Part shown: one piece after another, positions 51,157 to 58,315 of the stretch
How positions within the stretch are numbered: position 1 is the stretch's first letter
How the letters are laid out: each line of letters starts with the position of its first letter
Source of the DNA: Actinoplanes sp. NBC_00393
GTDB taxonomy: Bacteria; Actinomycetota; Actinomycetes; Mycobacteriales; Micromonosporaceae
Length of the DNA stretch: 64,000 bases
Assembly (NCBI RefSeq): GCF_036053395.1
Contig: NZ_CP107942.1
Location: 310,001 to 374,000, forward strand
Direction of reading: 5' to 3'
Program-made: the position numbers and the translations under genes
Notes under the pieces: generated by a model
Seen by the model: the letters and a program-made list of their open reading frames with translations, nothing else
The model's database searches: none
What the model was told of the DNA's origin: nothing

Positions 51157-52241
51157 GAGAGACCGACCAGCAGGGCCGCAAGCAGATCGGTACGCGCGGC
51201 GATGCTCGCTGACGAGACCCATTCGGTACGCGCATGAGCACCACCCCCGGCCGGCGCCAACCCGTCCACGGTGGGACGCCCGAGCGCCCCGGTCGTGTTG
51301 GTGTCCGCCGCCCCGTCCGCCGGCCGCCCGTCCAGCTCCTGCCCGATGCCAGCCGCGATGTCCCGGATCCGGGCGAGCAGATCGTCCCCGGCCGGACCGG
51401 GCCGCCACGTGGGCCGGTGCGACAGCAGCCGCGCCGACACCGAGGCCCGCTCCCGGACGGGCTGCAGCGCCCGCAGCGCATCCAGCACCGCCGTCTCGTC
51501 CGCCGGGTCGATGAACCGCAACCCGAGATCGGCATGCGCCGCCCCGGCCACCACGTTGGTCCGCCCGCCGCCCGCGATCGTCCCGGTGTTCAGCAGCACC
51601 GGCCGCCCGGTGACCAGCTCGCGCACCCGCACCAGGTGGTCGATCAGCTCGTCGATGGCGTTCACCCCCGCGTCCGGGTCGAGGGCCGCGTGCGCCTCGA
51701 TGCCGGTGACTTCGATCCGGGCCCGGGTGCTGCCCCGCCGCCCGGTCTTCAGGTCGCCGCCGGGATGCGGCGGTTCGAGCCCGAGCACCGCTCGCGAACG
51801 GGACGCCTCGTCCCGGACCAGGTCACCCGCGGTCGGCGAGCCGATCTCCTCGTCCGCCACCACGATCACCCGGATCTCCGGGTGCGCCTGTTCAGCGATC
51901 CGCTCGGCGGCCGCGAGCAGCGCCACGATCCCGGCCTTGGTGTCGTAGACGCCCGGCCCGCGGATCACGTCGCCCTCGATCGACCAGGGCATCTCGGCGA
52001 GGGTGCCCACCGGCCAGACCGTGTCGTAGTGACTGAGCAGCAGGATCGGCTCACCCGGCACGTCGCGGGCGGGCAGAGTCCAGATCAGGTGGTCGCCGGT
52101 GGGGTGCGCCTCGCGGGCGGTGCTGAACCCGGCCCGGGCCGCATCCGCCTCGAGCACCTCGGCGAGCGCCGCGAGCGAGCGCGGATCGCCGGTCGGTGAC
52201 TCTCGCGACACATACCGGCGCAGGGCCTCGGTGAACGGCAT
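51153..52241 (-). CDS. M20-family metallopeptidase (carboxypeptidase G2/desuccinylase-like)
   Basis: 362-residue di-zinc hydrolase. Metal and catalytic residues: H71 and D73 in LLSHYDTVWP, D100 in GVYDTKAG, E131/E132 in VADEEIGS, and further ligands in LGLEPPHPGG and the C-terminal GGGAHARTEW. The dimerisation domain spans about 170-280. In Geobacillus an M20 enzyme desuccinylates N-succinyl-L-amino acids after racemisation; here the gene is divergent from the GNAT and racemase genes, so the same role is plausible. First gene of the minus operon. Confidence 0.9.
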   Translation of the reverse strand: MPFTEALRRYVSRESPTGDPRSLAALAEVLEADAARAGFSTAREAHPTGDHLIWTLPARDVPGEPILLLSHYDTVWPVGTLAEMPWSIEGDVIRGPGVYDTKAGIVALLAAAERIAEQAHPEIRVIVVADEEIGSPTAGDLVRDEASRSRAVLGLEPPHPGGDLKTGRRGSTRARIEVTGIEAHAALDPDAGVNAIDELIDHLVRVRELVTGRPVLLNTGTIAGGGRTNVVAGAAHADLGLRFIDPADETAVLDALRALQPVRERASVSARLLSHRPTWRPGPAGDDLLARIRDIAAGIGQELDGRPADGAADTNTTGALGRPTVDGLAPAGGGAHARTEWVSSASIAARTDLLAALLVGLS

Positions 52242-52344
52242 ATGCGAAACCTAAGTTCCACCCGTGGCGTTGTCAACGAGCGAAAATGGCGGCAGGATGC
52301 GGGTTATACGTTCGCTATCTTTGATTGCTGGAGGAGGTGACCCG
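52242..52344. promoter_or_regulatory. Divergent promoter region of the amino acid cluster
   Basis: This 103-base gap must hold both promoters. AGCGAA (52279-52284) and TTCGCT (52311-52316) form an inverted pair. TTGTCA (52269-52274) is a possible -35, and GTTATACG at 52303-52310 is -10-like. GGAGGAGG precedes the GNAT start. The SIS-domain protein of the cluster lacks a DNA-binding domain, so the regulator is not obvious. Confidence 0.4.
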
Positions 52345-53046
52345 ATGGGTGACGTCGTGGTGCGCGACCTGGACGGGCTCGCCGAGTGGACGGCAGCCTC
52401 CGCCCTCTACCGCGCTGTCTTCGGTTACGAGGATCCCGAGTGGGGCCTGAGCCCGCGCCTGCTGGCCGCGCTCGGCGAGAACTCCGGCACCGTGATCGGC
52501 GCCTTCGGCCCCGACGGCGCCCTGATCGGCTTCTGCTACGGCTTCTGCGCGGTCGAGCACGGCGAGATCTACCACTACAGCCAGGCCGCGGTGGTCGCCG
52601 CCGGCGCCCAGGGCACCGGCATCGGGCGGATGCTCAAGCAGGCCCAGGCCACCGCCGCCCGCCGCACGGGGGCACAGAGCATGCGTTGGACCTTCGATCC
52701 GTACGCGTTACGCAACGCCCATTTCAATTTCGCGGTCCTCGGTGCGACCGGGATCCGGTTCCTGCCCGACTACTACGGCGCGCCCGGCACCGACCGGGTG
52801 CTCGTCAGCTGGGACCTGGTCGACAGTCGCGCGCGTAGGCGTACCGATGATGCTGTGGAAAGCGTGGTGGCGCCTGCGGGTGACCGATATGCGGCGCCTG
52901 ACCCGGCGGATCGTGACTGGCTGCGTCAGCAGCTGCTGGAGAAGTTCGCGGCCGGCGGGCGGCTGACGGCCGTGACCAGAGCCGGGGCCGACCGGGTGGC
53001 CTACGCGTTCGAGAATGATGCAGTGCCTGAGAATGGACCACGGTGA
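52345..53046 (+). CDS. GNAT-family acyltransferase, candidate N-succinyltransferase
   Basis: 233-residue GNAT of the COG3375-like type. ATG at 52345 follows GGAGGAGG. Acetyl/acyl-CoA binding is marked by QAAVVAAGAQGTGIGRMLK (motif A, about residues 78-95), and the WTFDPYALRNAHFNFAVLGA segment is characteristic of this subgroup. Such proteins are encoded next to N-succinylamino acid racemases and M20 hydrolases and are thought to succinylate D-amino acids. The same trio is present here. Its stop overlaps the SIS gene. Confidence 0.8.
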   Translation: MGDVVVRDLDGLAEWTAASALYRAVFGYEDPEWGLSPRLLAALGENSGTVIGAFGPDGALIGFCYGFCAVEHGEIYHYSQAAVVAAGAQGTGIGRMLKQAQATAARRTGAQSMRWTFDPYALRNAHFNFAVLGATGIRFLPDYYGAPGTDRVLVSWDLVDSRARRRTDDAVESVVAPAGDRYAAPDPADRDWLRQQLLEKFAAGGRLTAVTRAGADRVAYAFENDAVPENGPR

Positions 53047-53681
53047 CCACCCGACGATCAACCCCGGCCGAGCGGTTCGACCGCAACGTGCAGCGCCGCT
53101 CCGCGCAGGTCCTCAAGCAGCGCGTCCTCGAGCAGCAGCGGGCCGAGTTCGACAAGGCGCTGGCGTGGGCCGCCGAGCAGGACGCCATCGAGCGCGCCGC
53201 CGCCCTGATCGTCTCGGCCCGCCGGCGGTACCTGCTCGGCGCCGGCAAGTCGTTCAGCTATGCCTCGCTGCTCGCCTCCGACCTCAGCGCCGGCCTCTCC
53301 GGCGTGCACCTGGTCGACGGCGCCGCGCTGCGGCCGATCGACGTGCTCAGCGACATCCGCCAGGGCGATCTGCTCGTCGCCGTGTCGATGGAGCGGTACC
53401 GTCGCGACACCGTCGACGTCGCCGCCGCCTACGTGCGGCACGGCGGCGACCTGGTCCTGATCACCGACGCCGACGATGCGCCGCTCTCCGCCGTCGCGAC
53501 GAGCAGCATCGTCATCGGCACCGACAGCGCGTCGTACGCGAACTCGCCCACCTCGGTCGTGCTCGCCCTGCACCTGCTCGCCACCCTGACCATCGCCAGC
53601 TCCAAGGGCGCCGGCCGCCGTCTGCGCGACCGTGACGCACTCGCCGTCGAGCTGGGTCTCTACTCCTCGGAAGAACCATGA
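53043..53681 (+). CDS. SIS-domain protein, MurR/RpiR-like without HTH
   Basis: 212-residue protein with one SIS (phosphosugar-binding) fold: RRRYLLGAGKSFSYASLLAS (about residues 60-80), GDLLVAVSMERYRRDTVDVA and GGDLVLITDADDAPLSAVA. MurR/RpiR regulators carry an N-terminal HTH of about 75 residues; here only a charged helix (about residues 1-50) precedes the SIS domain, so DNA binding is unlikely. It sits between GNAT and racemase with 4-base overlaps on both sides, suggesting an enzymatic or ligand-sensing role. Confidence 0.8.
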   Translation: MTTRRSTPAERFDRNVQRRSAQVLKQRVLEQQRAEFDKALAWAAEQDAIERAAALIVSARRRYLLGAGKSFSYASLLASDLSAGLSGVHLVDGAALRPIDVLSDIRQGDLLVAVSMERYRRDTVDVAAAYVRHGGDLVLITDADDAPLSAVATSSIVIGTDSASYANSPTSVVLALHLLATLTIASSKGAGRRLRDRDALAVELGLYSSEEP

Positions 53682-54790
53682 TTCGCATCGAGAACGTCGA
53701 GTTGCACCGGGTCCGGCTGCCGCTCGTGCACGAGTTCCAGACCAGCTCGCACGCCAAGCGTTCGCTCGAGCACATCCTGGTGATGCTGCGCAGCGCGGAC
53801 GGGGTTGTCGGGTGGGGTGAGATCGCCTCGCCGAGCGGGCCGTTCTACTCGGCCGAGACGGTGGAGAGCTGCTGGGCGGTGGCCCGGTCGTTCCTGGCGC
53901 CGATCGTGTTGCGTACGTCGTGGGAGCATCCGTCGGAGCTGGCTGCGGCGATGGCGAAGGTGCGGGGGAATCATTTCGCGCGGGCCGGGTTAGACGTGGC
54001 GGCCTGGGCGTTGTGGTCGTCTCTTCAGGGCGTGTCGCTTGCTTCGGCCCTCGGGGGAGAACGGGCACGGGTTTCCGCTGGGGTCTCGCTCGGGATCGAG
54101 CCGACCATCGATGCGCTGCTGGAGCAGGTGGGTGCCCGGGTCGCCGAGGGGTACCAGCGGGTCAAGCTCAAGATCGCGCCGGGCTGGGACGTTGCGCCGG
54201 TTCGCGCGGTGCGCTCCGCCTTTCCCGACTTGCCTTTGCATGTCGACGCCAACGGCGCCTTTGATGTTTCGGACATTTCGGTTTTTTCTGCGTTGGATGA
54301 GCTGGGGCTGCTGATGATCGAGCAGCCCTTCGCGCCGCGGGCCCTGGTGGCGCACGCGACCCTGCAGTCGTCGATCTCCACGCCGGTGTGTCTGGACGAG
54401 TCCGTCGAGGACGTGGAGGACCTGGTCACCGCACTGCGTCTCCGGGCCGGGCGGATCCTCAACATCAAGGTCTCCCGGATGGGCGGGCTCACTTTCGCAG
54501 TCCGCGCGCACGACTTGGCCCGCGCGTCCGGCGTACCGGTCTGGTGCGGCGGCATGCACGAGTTCGGCATCGGCCGCGCCGCGAACGTCGCCCTCAGCGC
54601 CCTGCCCGGCTTCACCTTGCCGTCCGACGTGTCCGGCTCAGACAAGTACTACGCGCGCGACGTGACCACCAGCCCCATCGTTTGTGTGGACGGCTTCGTC
54701 GACGTCCCGTCCTCGCCGGGCCTGGGCTGGGAGCCCGACCTCGACTTCATTGCCGCTCACGCCACAGACCGGGTCGCCCTGCCCGCGTAG
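53678..54790 (+). CDS. N-succinylamino acid racemase / enolase-superfamily (OSBS-like) enzyme
   Basis: 370-residue member of the muconate-lactonising subgroup. Catalytic residues are complete: K163 and K165 (RVKLKIAPGW), metal ligands D190 (HVDANGAF), E215 (MIEQPF) and D240 (VCLDES), and K264 (ILNIKVSRMGG). The two Lys on opposite faces allow 1,1-proton transfer. The family includes o-succinylbenzoate synthase, but no menaquinone genes are near, while a GNAT and an M20 hydrolase are, favouring N-succinylamino acid racemase. ATGA overlap with the SIS gene. Confidence 0.88.
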   Translation: MIRIENVELHRVRLPLVHEFQTSSHAKRSLEHILVMLRSADGVVGWGEIASPSGPFYSAETVESCWAVARSFLAPIVLRTSWEHPSELAAAMAKVRGNHFARAGLDVAAWALWSSLQGVSLASALGGERARVSAGVSLGIEPTIDALLEQVGARVAEGYQRVKLKIAPGWDVAPVRAVRSAFPDLPLHVDANGAFDVSDISVFSALDELGLLMIEQPFAPRALVAHATLQSSISTPVCLDESVEDVEDLVTALRLRAGRILNIKVSRMGGLTFAVRAHDLARASGVPVWCGGMHEFGIGRAANVALSALPGFTLPSDVSGSDKYYARDVTTSPIVCVDGFVDVPSSPGLGWEPDLDFIAAHATDRVALPA

Positions 54791-54796
54791 CCGCCT

Positions 54797-55095
54797 CCCG
54801 GCGGCCGGCCTGCCCCCACCCGGCGCCGCGTTCCTGCGGCTGGCTCTGCACCATCCGGCGCTGCTTTCCGGCGGCCGGCCAGCCCTCACCCGGCCTGCCC
54901 CACCCGGCGCCGCGTTCCGACGGCTGCCCCTGCACCACCTGGCGCTGCTTTCCGGCGGCCGGCACCCCACTACTCTGCGCTGCCTTGCGGGCGGCCGGCT
55001 CGGTGTTGACTCCGGCTGCTGGCCCCGTATCACCTGGCGCTGCAACTGGCAGGCCCCGCACCACTCCAAGCTGCTTTCCGGCGGGCCGGTCCGCC
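54797..55095. repeat. Degenerate 32-38 bp repeat array
   Basis: Following the racemase stop, a unit built on GGCGCTGCTTTCCGGCGG or GGCGCCGCGTTCC, with CACC before it and CGGC after it, recurs about eight times with decay and small length changes. No intact gene fits either strand. From 55095 to about 55340 the sequence shows nothing I can identify; the promoter of the riboswitch-controlled gene should lie there. Confidence 0.7.
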
Positions 55096-55344
55096 ACTCC
55101 CGGCGTCGGCCTTGCTGCCCGCTGCTGCCGGGCGTCTTGGCGGCGCCTGTCCCATGTGTCCGGCCACCGCGATAGCGGAACGACCGACTGAAGCCCCGTT
55201 TCCGGAATGCCTGCCTTTCCAGGGCACGAACAAGATCAAATCGGGCAAATACTGAGAAGAACGTCACTATTCCGGGTCTGAAGCTTGGTCTTCGCCTCCC
55301 CGCCGTGGTTACCGTCGGGCCGTCCCGCGATTGCGGGCACCGTG

Positions 55345-55506
55345 GACGGTCCGCCGAATCCTGCCGCCGCTCCCGGACACGATTTGAGGGCAGGAGCGGG
55401 GGACCCACGTAATCCGGCGCGCCACATGCCGCGCCTAGGGGTGAAGCCGCATCGAGCCGGCCGGGCACCTCAGCCCGAACCCGACAGCTCACCTCGCAGG
55501 CGTGGA
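55345..55506 (+). promoter_or_regulatory. ydaO-type c-di-AMP riboswitch
   Basis: The leader of the Rpf/LysM gene contains the conserved ydaO-yuaA elements in order: CCGAATCCTGCC, GGCAGGAGCGGGGGACCCA, GGGGTGAAGCCGC, GCCGGCCGGGCA, and CCCGAACCCGACAGCTCACC followed by TCGCAGGCG, which closes P1 with the 5' CGCC. The GGAGG ribosome-binding site lies directly after P1. In actinobacteria this class controls cell-wall lytic genes and turns expression off when c-di-AMP is high. Confidence 0.95.
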
Positions 55507-55515
55507 GGATCTTCC

Positions 55516-56067
55516 ATGTCTCGGATCGGTAGACGAACGCGCCTTGCCCTCGGTCTGATGACCGCGAGCGTAACCGGAGCCGGCATCATGCTCGTCGGCG
55601 CTACCCCGGCACAAGCCGCCCGCCAGGTGAACTGGGACGTGCTCGCCAAGTGCGAGTCCGGCGGCAGATGGCACATCAACACCGGCAACGGGTACTACGG
55701 CGGCCTGCAGTTCAGCCGCAGCACATGGCTCGCGAACGGCGGCGGCAAGTACGCCCCGACCGCCAACCGGGCCACCAAGGCCGAACAGATCAAGATCGCC
55801 GAGAAGCTCTACAAGAAGCGCGGCCTCAAGCCGTGGCCGACGTGCGGAAAGAAGCCCGGCGTCTACAAGACCACCAAGACGGTCAAGAAGAAGAAGTCCA
55901 CCGCCAAGGCGACCGGCAAGACGTACGTGATCCGCTCCGGCGACACCCTCGCCAAGATCGCGAAGCGCTACCACGTCAAGGGCGGCTGGCGAACGCTCTA
56001 CAACCTGAACAAGGACCGCCTGGACAGCCCCAGCCTGATCTTCCCGGGCCAGCGCATCCGCCTCTGA
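55516..56067 (+). CDS. Secreted resuscitation-promoting-factor-like transglycosylase with LysM
   Basis: 183-residue exported muralytic protein. The signal peptide covers about residues 1-34 (ending AQAA). The Rpf lysozyme-like domain follows: NWDVLAKCESGGRWHINTGN with the catalytic Glu in CESGG, then GYYGGLQFSRSTWLANGG. A Lys/Thr-rich linker (about 115-135) leads to a C-terminal LysM domain (TYVIRSGDTLAKIAKRYHV to FPGQRIRL) that binds peptidoglycan. Such enzymes remodel the wall during germination or regrowth. The c-di-AMP riboswitch sets its expression. Confidence 0.95.
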   Translation: MSRIGRRTRLALGLMTASVTGAGIMLVGATPAQAARQVNWDVLAKCESGGRWHINTGNGYYGGLQFSRSTWLANGGGKYAPTANRATKAEQIKIAEKLYKKRGLKPWPTCGKKPGVYKTTKTVKKKKSTAKATGKTYVIRSGDTLAKIAKRYHVKGGWRTLYNLNKDRLDSPSLIFPGQRIRL

Positions 56068-56077
56068 CACCTCACCC

Positions 56078-56133
56078 GACCACCCGGCCGCGGACCCGCC
56101 CTCCCCACCGAAGTACCCCGCGGCCGGGTGGTC
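56078..56133 (+). terminator. Terminator of the Rpf/LysM gene
   Basis: A 16-base arm at 56078-56093 pairs perfectly with 56118-56133 around a 24-base loop, eleven bases after the stop. Confidence 0.7.
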
Positions 56134-56230
56134 ACCCAACCCCAACCACCGTTGCGCGCCTTGCCGTAGTGCCGGTTGAAAACGAACCACGCAGGGCACA
56201 GAGGAGCGTGAACAGGCTGGGGAGGTCTTG

Positions 56231-56347
56231 ATGCGTTGGCTGTTGCTCCTGTTGATCATTGCCCTCGTCGTGCTCGGCTTCTGGCTGAGCCGCCGGGCGT
56301 TCCGGGCCGGCCGCTCAGCCCGCCGCCGCTTCGACGAACGCCGCTGA
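56231..56347 (+). CDS. 38-residue single-helix membrane protein
   Basis: A short frame with ATG at 56231 preceded by GGGGAGG at good spacing. One transmembrane helix (MRWLLLLLIIALVVLGFW, residues 1-18) is followed by a strongly basic tail ending RRRFDERR. The composition is typical of small actinobacterial membrane proteins. Function unknown; it lies between the Rpf gene terminator and the 62-bp repeat array. Confidence 0.6.
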   Translation: MRWLLLLLIIALVVLGFWLSRRAFRAGRSARRRFDERR

Positions 56348-56366
56348 CACAGCAAACCAACACCAG

Positions 56367-56592
56367 CCGCCAGCCCGGCTGACCACCACCGCTGTCTCCC
56401 AGCCCGGGATGCAGCCGTGCGCGTCAGCCGGTTCGTCCGGCTGACGGCCAGCGTTGTCTGCTGGCCTGGGATGCTGCCGTGCGCGTCAGCCGGTTCGTCC
56501 GGCTGACGGCCAGCGTTGTCTGCTGGCCTGGGATGCTGCCGTGAGCGTCAGCCGGTTCGTCCGGCTGACCGGCAGCGCTGTCTCCGGACCCG
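56367..56592. repeat. 62-bp palindromic repeat array, left part
   Basis: About three and a half copies of a 62-bp unit whose core is CGTCAGCCGG TTCGT CCGGCTGAC, followed by SGGCAGCGYTGTCT and GGGATGCNGCCGTG. Unit starts are 62 bases apart (CAG core near 56426, 56488, 56550). The IS3-family element interrupts the last copy. The period and the CAGCC...GGCTGAC/CAGCGCTGT core match the array at 47.4-47.9 kb. Confidence 0.92.
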
Positions 56593-56656
56593 TGAGGTTC
56601 CACCTTCGAGCCGGACACCTTGAAACCAGACAGTGGTCTGGGGGAAGGATGTCCGG

Positions 56657-56968
56657 GTGCCCCGCCCTTCGAAGTATTCCGAGGATTTCCGTCGGGACGC
56701 GGTCGAGCTGGTCCGTTCTGCGGGCCGCACGATCCGTGACGTCGGCCGTGAGCTCGGTGTCAACCATGAGACCCTGCGCGGCTGGGTCAACGCCGCGAAA
56801 CGTGCCGAGGAGCAGCGTGCCGGCCACCGCGGTACGGACGACGGCGAGCTGAGCGGCGCCGAGCGAGACGAGTTGCGCCGGCTGCGGCGCAAGGTCGCCG
56901 AGCTGGAGACGGAGAAGGAGATCCTGCGGAAAGCGGCCGCCTATTTTGCGAAGGAGATGGGTCGTTGA
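56657..56968 (+). CDS. IS3-family OrfA, HTH transposase subunit
   Basis: 103-residue DNA-binding protein. The HTH (SKYSEDFRRDAVELVRSAGR, TIRDVGRELGVNHETLRGWV) is followed by a leucine-zipper-like coiled coil (ELRRLRRKVAELETEKEIL), then KAAAYFAKEMGR, which is the standard end of OrfA in this family. GTG at 56657 follows GGGGGAAGG. OrfB begins in the -1 frame at the stop, consistent with programmed frameshifting to OrfAB. Confidence 0.92.
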   Translation: MPRPSKYSEDFRRDAVELVRSAGRTIRDVGRELGVNHETLRGWVNAAKRAEEQRAGHRGTDDGELSGAERDELRRLRRKVAELETEKEILRKAAAYFAKEMGR

Positions 56969-57849
56969 TCCACCGCTACCGGTTCATCTCTGAGCACCAC
57001 GCTGTCTACGGCGTGGCACGGCTGTGCCGTGTGCTGGCGGTCAAGCGCAGGCAGGGCTACTACGAGTGGCTGGCCGCCGAACCGGCGAGGCAGGTGCGTC
57101 AGGCCGACGACGAGCACCTCGCCACCCTGATCCGGCAGATCCAGGCCGAGCATCGCGGCTACGGGTCCCCGCGGGTCAGCGCCGAGCTGCGCCGCCGCGG
57201 GCTGCGCATCAACCGCAAGCGCGTCGAACGTGTCATGCGTGAACGCGGTCTCGCCGGGATCACCCGACGCCGGCGGCGGTCGCTGACCCGGCCCGACGCC
57301 AAGGCCGCGCCGGCACCGGACCTGATCCGCCGTGACTTCACCGCCGCAGCGCCGGGCCGGCGGCTGGTCGGTGACATCACCTACCTGCCCACCGTCGAAG
57401 GCTGGCTGTATCTGGCGACCACGATCGACCTGTTCAACCGGGAGGTCATCGGGCACGCCATGGCCACGCACATGCGCGCCGAACTGGTCTGCGACGCCGT
57501 CGAGCTGGCCCACCGCCGCGGCCTGGTCCACCGGCGGGCGGTCTTTCATTCTGACCGCGGCAGCCAGTACACCTCCAGCACGTTCCGGGCGACGCTGACC
57601 AGGCTGAACATGCGGCCATCGATGGGCCGGACCGGGTCGTGTTTCGACAACGCCGTCGCCGAGTCCTTCTTCGCCAGCCTCAAAGCCGAGATCGGCACCC
57701 GGGTCTTCGCGACCCGCGCCGAGGCCCGCCGGGCGGTGTTCGCCTACATCAACTACTACAACAACAAAAGACTGCATTCCACCGTGAACCACCAGACACC
57801 ACGCGAAGCACGTGTCTGCTACCGTCCACCCATCGCCCTCGCGGCATGA
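56965..57849 (+). CDS. IS3-family OrfB, DDE transposase
   Basis: 294-residue integrase-like catalytic subunit. The N-terminal HTH_21 region includes HRGYGSPRVSAELRRRG and RVERVMRERGLAG. The DDE triad is complete: D in LVGDITYLP, D in FHSDRGSQYTS and E in NAVAESFFASLKAE, with the IS3-specific GSCFDNA before it. The C-terminus INYYNNKRLHST is canonical. The TTG start overlaps the OrfA stop. Nothing suggests inactivation, so the element may still move. Confidence 0.93.
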   Translation: MIHRYRFISEHHAVYGVARLCRVLAVKRRQGYYEWLAAEPARQVRQADDEHLATLIRQIQAEHRGYGSPRVSAELRRRGLRINRKRVERVMRERGLAGITRRRRRSLTRPDAKAAPAPDLIRRDFTAAAPGRRLVGDITYLPTVEGWLYLATTIDLFNREVIGHAMATHMRAELVCDAVELAHRRGLVHRRAVFHSDRGSQYTSSTFRATLTRLNMRPSMGRTGSCFDNAVAESFFASLKAEIGTRVFATRAEARRAVFAYINYYNNKRLHSTVNHQTPREARVCYRPPIALAA

Positions 57850-57882
57850 AACTCCGGTGTCCGGTCCCGGGGTGGAACTTCA

Positions 57883-58095
57883 CCGGGATGCAGCCGTGAG
57901 CGCCAGCCGGTTCGCCCGGCTGACGGCCAGCGTTGTCTGCTGGCCTGGGATGCAGCCGTGCGCGTCAGCCGGTTCGTCCGGCTGACCGGCAGCGCTGTCT
58001 CCTGGCCCGGGATGCAGCCGTGAGCGCCAGCTGGGATGTCTGGCTGGCTCTTGGTGCTGTTTGGGGCGGCCGGAAGCAGCCCTGAGCGCCAGCTG
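57883..58095. repeat. 62-bp palindromic repeat array, right part
   Basis: Two good copies continue immediately after the IS target duplication, then two decayed ones (GCGCCAGCTGG variants) to about 58095. The following 220 bases to the stop of the minus-strand kinase gene at 58316 show no gene, hairpin or promoter I can support. Confidence 0.88.
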
Positions 58096-58315
58096 GATCA
58101 GGAATGGACGACGATGCCGGCGGCTTCGGTGGCGGCGAGAGGAAGGTGAGAGGTCCGGCAAGTGGCCCCGCGAGAGGCGCGGCGTGGGGAAGAGCTGGTT
58201 GGGGCATGCGGCGGAAGCTGCCGGCGGCCCGCCGGGTTACTGCAAAGGTACGGACATGGATTCCGACACCAGGCGGGAACGAGCGAGGACCGAATCGGAG
58301 CGGAACCGGGAATGC

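Larger units (their letters stand above)
56593..57882 (+). mobile_element. Complete IS3-family insertion sequence, 1290 bp
   Basis: Ends are TG...CA. The left terminal repeat (56593-56619) and right terminal repeat (57856-57882, inverted) share TGARGTTCCACC at the tips and CCGGACACC at the inner end, with a divergent 6-base centre. CCG at 56590-56592 is repeated at 57883-57885 as a 3-bp target duplication, usual for IS3. Two overlapping frames encode OrfA and OrfB with an intact DDE triad. Removing the element and one CCG restores a 62-bp repeat unit, so insertion was into the array. Confidence 0.93.

Noticed and set aside
53678..54790. menC (o-succinylbenzoate synthase) assignment
   Set aside because: Active-site residues are compatible, but there are no menaquinone genes nearby, whereas GNAT and M20 genes are adjacent, which favours the racemase.
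47384..58095. CRISPR arrays at the tandem repeats
   Set aside because: Repeats are contiguous with no unique spacers, and no cas genes are present.
58096..58315. A plus-strand frame after the repeat array
   Set aside because: It starts inside the decayed repeat, has no ribosome-binding site and overlaps the stop of the minus-strand kinase gene.
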